Notes under the pieces: model-generated
Told to the model about the DNA's origin: nothing
Databases searched by the model: none
The model's input: only the letters and a program-made list of their open reading frames with translations
Part shown: one piece after another, positions 58,318-64,000 of the stretch
Layout of the letters: each line of letters opens with the position of its first letter
How positions within the stretch are numbered: position 1 is the stretch's first letter
Source: Methanoculleus sp. UBA430
GTDB lineage: Archaea; Halobacteriota; Methanomicrobia; Methanomicrobiales; Methanoculleaceae
NCBI RefSeq assembly: GCF_002506585.1
Contig: NZ_DAXW01000001.1
Span: forward strand, 198,011 to 262,010
Direction: 5' to 3'
Length of the DNA: 64,000 nucleotides
Program-made: the position numbers and the translations under genes

Positions 58318-58911
58318 ATGGCAAAGAAGAAACAGGTTGGAAGAAGGCTGGAAGGCTGGAAGGCCAAGAAGTGGTACCGTGTCTACGTACCCGACGCCTT
58401 CGGCAAAGTTGAGATTGGCGACGCAATCTCGGCCGACCCCGCGAACATGGTCGGCCGGGTCATGACCGCGACGCTCGGCGAAGTTGTGCAGGACTACTCC
58501 AAGTCCCACATCAAGATGAGGTTCAAGATCAACGACGTGGCCGGCGACGCCGCGTACACCGAGTTCATCGGGCACGAAGTGACCCGGGACTACCTCCGGT
58601 CGATGGTCAAGCGGCGGGCATCCCGCATCGACACCATCCACCCGGTCGTCAGCAAGGACGGCAAACTCCTGCGGGTGACGGTCGTCTGTCTCACCCTCTC
58701 GAGGGCCGATCAGAGCCAGGTCCACGCCGTGCGGCAGGCGATCTCGCAGGCCCTCGCCGCCCGTGCGGCGGAGAGCGACTTTGAGACCCTGGTCAAGGAT
58801 ATCGTCTCCGGCGACATGGCCCGGGACGTCTTCAAAGTCGTAAAGACGATCTACCCGATCCGCCGGGTCGAGATCACCAAGTCCAAACTTGAGCAGGTCG
58901 CGACCGTATAA
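58318..58911 (+). CDS. rps3ae: Ribosomal protein S3Ae (eS1)
   Basis: The 197-residue protein begins MAKKKQVGRRLEGWKAKKWYRVYVPDAFGKVEIGD and carries FKINDVAGDAAYTEFIGHEVTRDYLRSMVKRRASRID, typical of archaeal S3Ae in the 30S subunit. The C-terminus ends in KVVKTIYPIRRVEITKSKLEQ. AGGAGAGAAG precedes the ATG. The stretch CTCTTTTTCTTA about 15 bases after the stop is a likely archaeal T-rich terminator. Confidence 0.97.
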   Translation: MAKKKQVGRRLEGWKAKKWYRVYVPDAFGKVEIGDAISADPANMVGRVMTATLGEVVQDYSKSHIKMRFKINDVAGDAAYTEFIGHEVTRDYLRSMVKRRASRIDTIHPVVSKDGKLLRVTVVCLTLSRADQSQVHAVRQAISQALAARAAESDFETLVKDIVSGDMARDVFKVVKTIYPIRRVEITKSKLEQVATV

Positions 58912-58924
58912 GGCCGGCTACTCA

Positions 58925-58936
58925 CTCTTTTTCTTA
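58925..58936 (+). terminator. T-rich terminator after rps3ae
   Basis: CTCTTTTTCTTA follows the rps3ae stop by about 15 bases and matches the oligo-T terminators used by archaeal RNA polymerase. No strong hairpin precedes it. Confidence 0.45.
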
Positions 58937-59048
58937 CGGCTCCCGCACCTTTTCGTAGTTGTCCCTCCGATGATCAGAGACGGCACGAAGATATATGCCC
59001 TATGACCGGGCATATCTTCGCAGAAGTGCGGCGACGGGGTGAAGAAAC

Positions 59049-59480
59049 GTGACGACACAAGAGCACCCTGGGGGTGTGCAACGGGTAAAACTGTCCCGGA
59101 TCGATCAGGAGTACCTGGAAGACCGGGAGACGGTGGCCCGGGGGATCATCAGGAGGATGCTTGTCCAGTTCCACCGGGAATGGACCGACCTTGCGGAGCA
59201 GGAGAGAGACGGCGCCTGGGTTCTCGCCGCAAACACGCTGCTCGACCGGTACTCGCACCAGCTCTACGACATCATACGCGACCTGGAGGCGATCGTCGAC
59301 GATGACCTTGCCGCGGAGATCCGGGGACTCTCGGCCGAGATGATCAAGACGACCAACATCCTCATCATGATCGACTGCAGGGAGGAATGCCGCAGACAGG
59401 GCGACGCCCTCGCAAAGGAGGCGCTCCGCCACACGGAGCGATGCCTCGCACTCCGGAGAGCAGCGGCGAGGGGCCGGTGA
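59049..59480 (+). CDS. Unrecognised helical protein
   Basis: The 143-residue soluble protein starts at GTG with GGTGAAG upstream. It is almost wholly helical and charged: IIRRMLVQFHREWTDLAEQERD, YSHQLYDIIRDLEAIVDDDLAAEI and LSAEMIKTTNILIMIDCREECRRQ. It has two cysteines close together (DCREECRRQ). I do not recognise the family. It follows the rps3ae terminator and precedes apgM by 52 bases, so it may have its own promoter. Confidence 0.7.
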   Translation: MTTQEHPGGVQRVKLSRIDQEYLEDRETVARGIIRRMLVQFHREWTDLAEQERDGAWVLAANTLLDRYSHQLYDIIRDLEAIVDDDLAAEIRGLSAEMIKTTNILIMIDCREECRRQGDALAKEALRHTERCLALRRAAARGR

Positions 59481-59532
59481 TCCGGACCGGCACCGGCAAG
59501 AGTAATCAGGTTCGGGATCTCACCTGTTCTCG

Positions 59533-60768
59533 ATGATTGCTCACAAGGTGTTATTCCTGGTGCTGGACGGGATCTCCGACCGTCCTTGCGAAGCGCTGAA
59601 CGGACTGACCCCTCTCGCCGCCGCACGGACCCCGGTCCTCGACCGGATCGCTGCGGAAGGCGTATGCGGGATCATGGACTCCATCGGACCCGGCATACGT
59701 CCCGGGTCCGACACCTCCCACCTTTCCCTGCTCGGCTACCCGCCGCAGGAATACTACACCGGCCGGGGCCCGCTCGAGGCCGAGGGGACCGGGATCCACA
59801 TGACCGCCGGGATGATCGGCTTTCGGTGCAACTTCGCGACGGTCGACGCGAACGGCCTCATCACCGACCGCCGGGCAGGGAGGATCTCCGGGACAGAACC
59901 CCTCGCGGAGGCGATCCGGGAGGGCGTCGACCTCTCGGCCCTCGGTCTCGCGTTCAGGTTCGAGTCGGGCGCCGGCCACCGTGCGGCCCTCGCCCTCGTA
60001 GGAGAAGGGCTTGGGGATAAGGTCTCCTCGAACGACCCGAAGAACGAGGGAGTGCGCCCGCCGGCCGTCCAACCCTGTACCGACGATCCGGCGGACAAAA
60101 AGACGGCAGATGCCTGCAACGAGTTCATCCGCCAGTCCGCGGAGATTCTCTTCGATCACCCGGCGAACGTCCGGCGGGTGGAGGAAGGCCTCCCGCCGGG
60201 AAATCTCCTCCTGATCCGGGGTGCCGGGAAGATGGGCGCGTTCCCACAGTTCCCCGAGCGCTACGGCCTCTCCGGGAGTGTCATCTCCGCGGCCACCCTC
60301 ATCTCCGGGATAGGGAAGGTCGTGGGGCTCGAGCATATCCCGGTGCCGGGGACCACCGGGTCGACCAACTCCGACCTGGACGCCAAGGTGAGGGCGGCGA
60401 TCGCGGAACTCGGCCGCAAAGACTTCGTCCTGATGAACATCAAGGGCGCGGACGAGGCCGGCCACGACGGGAAAGGGATCCAGAAGCGGGACTTCATCGA
60501 GGTGATCGATAAGGCGCTCGAGCCGCTGCTCGATCTTGAGGACACCCTGCTCGTCGTCTGTGCCGATCACAGCACCCCCTGTGCCATAAAAGATCACAGC
60601 GCCGACCCGGTGCCGATCGTCATCAGGGGTCCCGGGGTCCGGGTGGACCGGACAGTCCGATTCGACGAGGTCTCGTGTGCGGAGGGCGGCCTCCATCGTA
60701 TCCGCGGCTGCGATCTCATGCCGATCGCCCTGGATCTAATCAATAAGAGTCATAAGTATGGCGCATGA
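59533..60768 (+). CDS. apgM: Archaeal 2,3-bisphosphoglycerate-independent phosphoglycerate mutase
   Basis: The 411-residue enzyme interconverts 3- and 2-phosphoglycerate in gluconeogenesis and glycolysis. It has the alkaline-phosphatase superfamily marks VLFLVLDGISDRP, RPGSDTSHLSLLGY (nucleophile Ser), GRGPLEAEGTG, FVLMNIKGADEAGHDGK and VVCADHSTP. Its length fits the archaeal family rather than bacterial GpmI. It begins ATG ATT GCT with no strong ribosome-binding site. Confidence 0.93.
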   Translation: MIAHKVLFLVLDGISDRPCEALNGLTPLAAARTPVLDRIAAEGVCGIMDSIGPGIRPGSDTSHLSLLGYPPQEYYTGRGPLEAEGTGIHMTAGMIGFRCNFATVDANGLITDRRAGRISGTEPLAEAIREGVDLSALGLAFRFESGAGHRAALALVGEGLGDKVSSNDPKNEGVRPPAVQPCTDDPADKKTADACNEFIRQSAEILFDHPANVRRVEEGLPPGNLLLIRGAGKMGAFPQFPERYGLSGSVISAATLISGIGKVVGLEHIPVPGTTGSTNSDLDAKVRAAIAELGRKDFVLMNIKGADEAGHDGKGIQKRDFIEVIDKALEPLLDLEDTLLVVCADHSTPCAIKDHSADPVPIVIRGPGVRVDRTVRFDEVSCAEGGLHRIRGCDLMPIALDLINKSHKYGA

Positions 60769-60782
60769 AGATTATACCATAG

Positions 60783-61631
60783 ATGGAACCGACAGGAGAC
60801 CACGACTGGATCAGGGCCTGTAACCTCCCGGACCGGACCGAACTCCAGGAGAGGACGCTCAAGACGGGGCTCGATGTCGTCATCGGTGAGAGGTGCCGGA
60901 TCGATTACGGCCTCACGGGCAACGACGTCGTGGTCTGCGAATTCAGCAAAATCAACGGCGATATCGTTGCGGCCGGCGACGTCCGGATAGACAACTGGTG
61001 CGAGGTCGCCGGCGACGTTCTCGTGGAGGAGGACGCCTACCTCGGCGAGGGAGTGAAGATCCAGGGGAAGTTGATCGTCAAAGGCGACCTTGATATCGGG
61101 GATAACGTCAAGATCGAGCGCGGATTCGAGGCAAAAGGCTGGATCTCCATCCGCAACCCGATGCCGGTCATCATCTACATCATGATGTACCTCGTTGCCG
61201 TCCTCGGGATCGAGAAGCAGGAGGAACTGGACGCCGTCCTTCAGAAACTTTTCGGCGAAGACGAAGCCCCCGCCTCCACGCCGCTGATGATCCCGGCCGG
61301 CGCCGTCCTCAACATGCAGACCTTCTCGGTCCCGGAGAGGATGGCTATCGGGGCAGGGTGCCGGCTGCACGGGAACATCCGTGCCGGCTCGATCGCGGTC
61401 CGGGAAGGGACGACGATCTTCGGGAGCCTCCACGTGAAGGAAGATGCGAACATCGCACGGGGATCAATCATCCACGGCGACGTCCAGAGCGACGGCGACG
61501 TAGTGATCGAGCAGGAGGTGCATATCCTCGGGAACATCTCCTGCCGGGGCCTCACCCTGCACGAGGACGCCCGCGTGGACGGGGTCATCCGGGCGCCGGG
61601 TGGCTTAACGATCGAGAGGCGAACGATATGA
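60783..61631 (+). CDS. Protein with two bactofilin-like (polymer-forming) domains
   Basis: The 282-residue protein has beta-helical bactofilin-like repeats before and after a hydrophobic middle. Residues 30-125 (VVIGERCRIDYGL, INGDIVAAGDVRIDNWCEVAGDVLVEEDAYLGEGVKIQG) and 185-280 (GCRLHGNIRAGSIAVREGTTIFGSLHVKEDANIARGSIIHGDV) follow the VxG/GxV spacing. Between them IIYIMMYLVAVLGIEK could be a membrane hairpin or a helix packing the core. Polymer-forming cytoskeletal proteins build filaments in bacteria; archaeal function is unknown. Its stop overlaps the next ATG as ATGA. Confidence 0.8.
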   Translation: MEPTGDHDWIRACNLPDRTELQERTLKTGLDVVIGERCRIDYGLTGNDVVVCEFSKINGDIVAAGDVRIDNWCEVAGDVLVEEDAYLGEGVKIQGKLIVKGDLDIGDNVKIERGFEAKGWISIRNPMPVIIYIMMYLVAVLGIEKQEELDAVLQKLFGEDEAPASTPLMIPAGAVLNMQTFSVPERMAIGAGCRLHGNIRAGSIAVREGTTIFGSLHVKEDANIARGSIIHGDVQSDGDVVIEQEVHILGNISCRGLTLHEDARVDGVIRAPGGLTIERRTI

Positions 61632-62467
61632 AGGTTGCAGATATCCTTGAGGTCGACGGGTGCCGGTTGGTTGAACCGTCGTTTGCGGAACTGACGATAG
61701 ACGCCTGTACAGCCCTGCTGTTCCAGGGAAGCCCGGACGAAGCCCGACTCCTGGTCGACGAGGAGGAGGAGCCGCTCGCGTTCGCGCTCCACGACGGTTC
61801 GAACGGCTGGCACGCCGCTTCGTTCCTCTTCAGGGACCCGACGATCGAGGTCATCGAGTGCTTCGAGGCCGTCGGCGGTGATATCTACCAGGAGAGCCGG
61901 GAGGCATGGCTCTCGGCAGTCCGCGAGTATTACAGTCTCGATATCCGCGCAAACGTTGTTCCCGCTCTCGAAGACCTGCGTCCCGACCGGGAGGGGAATA
62001 TCCGCGACCTCGTAACCGTGGTCTGGGGCGACCGTGCGGGAACCCCCTGCCTCGACTGCTGCTGCGGCTCGGGCGTCGGGACCGCGGCCCTCCGGGCTGG
62101 TGGGGTGCGGGCGCTCGCCTATGACAACGACCCCGCGCTCCTCGCACTCGGGCTTACCCGGGGCCGCCTCGCGCCTGCCGATACCATCTGTATCGACGCG
62201 CAGGAGGCTTCCCGCTACATCGCGCCGGTGCCCCTCGGCGTTGCGTTCATGGCCGGGGAGATCTACTCGTACAACGCGAACCTCTGGGAATCGATCGTCA
62301 CCGAACTCCTCATCCTCACCGATGAAACGCTGATCACCGTCGGCACAGAGGCCGAGGCGGCCCGGGTGGAAGAGTGGTGTGCCGAAGAGGACCGGGAGAC
62401 CGAGGTCTTCGAGAACCGGCGCGACCCCATCTACGACCGGTGGTGCTGTGTCGCGCGGCGGGTATGA
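61628..62467 (+). CDS. SAM-dependent methyltransferase-like protein
   Basis: The 279-residue protein has an N-terminal region (about 1-125, FLFRDPTIEVIECFEAVGGDIYQESREAWLSAVREYYSLD) and a class I methyltransferase-like Rossmann part with motif I CLDCCCGSGVGTAALRAGG. ALAYDNDPALLALGLTRGRL (motif II) and VGTEAEAARVEEW follow. The cysteines in CLDCCCGSG are unusual. The substrate is unknown. It is translationally coupled to the bactofilin-like gene. Confidence 0.78.
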   Translation: MKVADILEVDGCRLVEPSFAELTIDACTALLFQGSPDEARLLVDEEEEPLAFALHDGSNGWHAASFLFRDPTIEVIECFEAVGGDIYQESREAWLSAVREYYSLDIRANVVPALEDLRPDREGNIRDLVTVVWGDRAGTPCLDCCCGSGVGTAALRAGGVRALAYDNDPALLALGLTRGRLAPADTICIDAQEASRYIAPVPLGVAFMAGEIYSYNANLWESIVTELLILTDETLITVGTEAEAARVEEWCAEEDRETEVFENRRDPIYDRWCCVARRV

Positions 62468-62573
62468 TTTCGACCGAATGTATAAGGTAGAGTGCCCCCA
62501 ACTTTTTTCTCGCAACCGTACACGTACCGCAAACCGGTCTGCCGATCGGAAGACCAGCTCAGGTTAACTTCGC

Positions 62574-62870
62574 ATGAATACCGCCAAACGAATCTATAAC
62601 GTCTTATTCATCTCCGTCTTTGCCACCATGCTCGGGCTCGGGGTCGTCAGCCCGCTCCTCCCCATCTACGCGGAGAACCTCGGAGCAACCGGCATCTGGC
62701 TCGGGATCATCTTCTCTGCCTTCGCGCTCTCCCGGTCGGTCTTCATGCCCGTCATCGGACGGATATCGGACAGGCGGGGGAGGAAGTGGATCATCCTCAT
62801 CGGCATGTTCGCCTACGCGGTCCTCTCGCTCACCTACATCATCGCCGACAGTGTCTTCTCCCTCACGGCA
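62574..62870 (+). pseudogene. MFS transporter gene cut by the insertion sequence
   Basis: Helices 1-3 of an MFS transporter are visible (VLFISVFATMLGLGVVSPLLPIYAENLGATGIWLGIIFSAFALSRSVFMPVIGRISDRRGRKWIIL, then GMFAYAVLSLTYIIADSVFSL). The coding sequence stops at 62870, where the IS begins; the last few codons of the open frame are in IS DNA. The rest of the gene should lie right of the window. Confidence 0.88.
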
Positions 62871-64000
62871 GAGAATTGCGATTAACCCTCTCTTCCATCA
62901 AGGATTTGCACTTTCGTTCCGTCACTGCTGAGCCGTTTCCTTCCTGAACTCTTGCCTTTAGAGGTTCTTTTGGATTTTCTCGAGAGCTACCGCTCGGCAG
63001 CTTGCGCTTTGAGGGTAAGAAGTTGGCGGAGATTAAAATCTATGCAGGAGAAGGTGTTCTTGACGCGGACCCGGGCAACCGTCGTGACCATGAGATGCCC
63101 TGCCTTAAGCACCCGTTTCATCCAGGCGAACGGCCGTTCCACCAGTGATCGGGTTCTGCTGATGGCTTTATTTCGCCGGTTCTCTTTGATCGACAACGGA
63201 TGACCGCGAGTCGCCCGATGCATGGTCTTGTCCATGGACGCCTTCGGTTTCACCCCGAAGTAGCCTTTATCACGATAGACCGTTTCGCCGTTCCGGGAGA
63301 GATCGATCCTGCTGTCATGGAGCGACGCGGTGGTGGTCTCGATCCGGCGAATGAGCTGGTAGTCTTTGTCCATGAGGATATGGAGTTTGTAGCCGAACTG
63401 GGACTTCGAGCCCTTCTTTGCCCAGGTGCCGTCACGGCTGCGCCGCGTCTCTGCCTGGTCTCCCCGGGGCGTGTCGGCAGAGGCGTGTCCGGGATCGGCA
63501 GTGATGAACGAGGCGTCCTGCATGACGCCGCGCTTGATGGTGAGCCCTTGTACCTCGAGTTGCCGCTGGAACTCCTCCCAGATCGCGGTATCCTTCCCGG
63601 TTTGCGCCAGGCGTTCCCGGAACAGCCAGACCGTCGACCGATCCGGAATGGTCTCCGGATACCCGAGGAAGTGGCGGAATGAGATCCGGTCGGTCGCCTG
63701 ACGTTCCAGTTCGGGGTCCGAGAGGCCATACCACTGCTGAAGCACCAGCAGCCGGATCATCAGAACAACGTCGTAGTTCGGACGACCGCCTCTTCCCTCG
63801 GCATTGGTGTAGAGGTCAGCAAGGAGAGGACGGAAGGCGTCCCAGTCGATCAGACCGCTGACCTCACCCAGCCGATCGCCCAGGGCGGCAAGGCTGGCAT
63901 ATTCGTGCCGAATCGCAAAATTGGTAAACGTGCTCATGAGAAAAACGTCGATCCGTGGCTATAAAGTACTTTGGATGGGGTGAGGTTTTTCGAAGTTCTC
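62871..64000 (-). mobile_element. IS5-family insertion sequence (about 1130 bp)
   Basis: The left end starts GAGAATTGCGATTAACC and the reverse complement of the last window bases reads GAGAACTTCGAAAAACC, which gives imperfect terminal inverted repeats (GAGAA.T.CGA..AACC). One transposase gene fills most of the element. The target duplication cannot be seen because the window ends at the right end of the element. Confidence 0.8.
62987..63937 (-). CDS. IS5-family transposase
   Basis: The 316-residue DDE transposase has an N-terminal DUF772-like part (VLMIRLLVLQQWYGLSDPELERQATDRISFRHFLGY). The catalytic domain shows DASFITADPG (first Asp), VYRDKGYFGVKPK (second Asp) and the C-terminal TRSLVERPFAWMKR (Glu). 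All three acidic residues of the DDE triad are present. It is intact and could be active. Confidence 0.92.
   Translation of the reverse strand: MSTFTNFAIRHEYASLAALGDRLGEVSGLIDWDAFRPLLADLYTNAEGRGGRPNYDVVLMIRLLVLQQWYGLSDPELERQATDRISFRHFLGYPETIPDRSTVWLFRERLAQTGKDTAIWEEFQRQLEVQGLTIKRGVMQDASFITADPGHASADTPRGDQAETRRSRDGTWAKKGSKSQFGYKLHILMDKDYQLIRRIETTTASLHDSRIDLSRNGETVYRDKGYFGVKPKASMDKTMHRATRGHPLSIKENRRNKAISRTRSLVERPFAWMKRVLKAGHLMVTTVARVRVKNTFSCIDFNLRQLLTLKAQAAER

Overview
The window looks like a piece of chromosome from a hydrogenotrophic methanogen of the Methanomicrobiales, most likely a Methanoculleus-like organism (inference). The evidence is archaeal ribosomal proteins S15 and S3ae, an archaeal-type phosphoglycerate mutase, the KEOPS subunit Pcc1, tRNA-dependent cysteine synthesis (SepCysS), the methanogen families DUF1890 and DUF1894, and the methanogen redox regulator MsvR facing an F420H2 oxidase-type flavoprotein. 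Coding sequence is GC-rich. Promoters are TATA boxes, and several genes look leaderless.

Layout. 1-5830: a minus-strand sulfur/cysteine/methionine operon headed by tRNA-Cys(GCA), then SepCysS, O-acetylhomoserine sulfhydrylase, MetX with a CBS pair, DUF1890, DUF1894 and ThiI. The promoter carries two near-identical palindromes. 6110-13223: a repeat protein, a lipase-like hydrolase, a PLD-helicase-DUF3427 protein, a lipoprotein, an HD phosphohydrolase and a RibD-like reductase. 13302-22540: four secreted or surface proteins that share N- and C-terminal modules. 22681-23800: a junkyard of gene relics, including a mosaic copy of two blocks lying 4-10 kb to the left. 23951-27891: membrane and lipid genes with a duplicated, reciprocally decayed gene pair. 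28075-35837: carbohydrate genes (broken sugar porter, glucose dehydrogenase, cyclase-like hydrolase, exporter, GH63-like glucosidase). 35941-41796: small membrane proteins and lipoproteins, then an anaerobic sulfatase-maturing enzyme next to a Cys-type sulfatase. 41912-48286: an accessory island of lower GC with a lone antitoxin, an AbiE-like pair whose toxin half is broken, a STAND NTPase-TPR protein between imperfect direct repeats, and two tiny genes. It stops at tRNA-Thr(CGT). 48494-55304: housekeeping genes (DUF3467, Cas4-like protein, nucleotidyltransferase, Sua5, ACT-DUF5612, flippase-like protein, FprA/MsvR). 55355-55925: tRNA-Gly(CCC) wedged between two gene fragments. 56356-62467: ribosomal, RecJ-like, KEOPS, glycolytic, bactofilin-like and methyltransferase genes. 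62574-64000: an MFS gene cut by an IS5-type insertion sequence whose right end appears to coincide with the window edge.

Two themes stand out. One is a coherent sulfur operon in which the tRNA substrate and the enzyme that makes its cysteine appear to share one promoter. The other is repeated local duplication followed by partial deletion, which has left recognisable gene tails at several places. No CRISPR array, rRNA or replication origin was recognised. All family assignments come from reading motifs by eye, without database searches.
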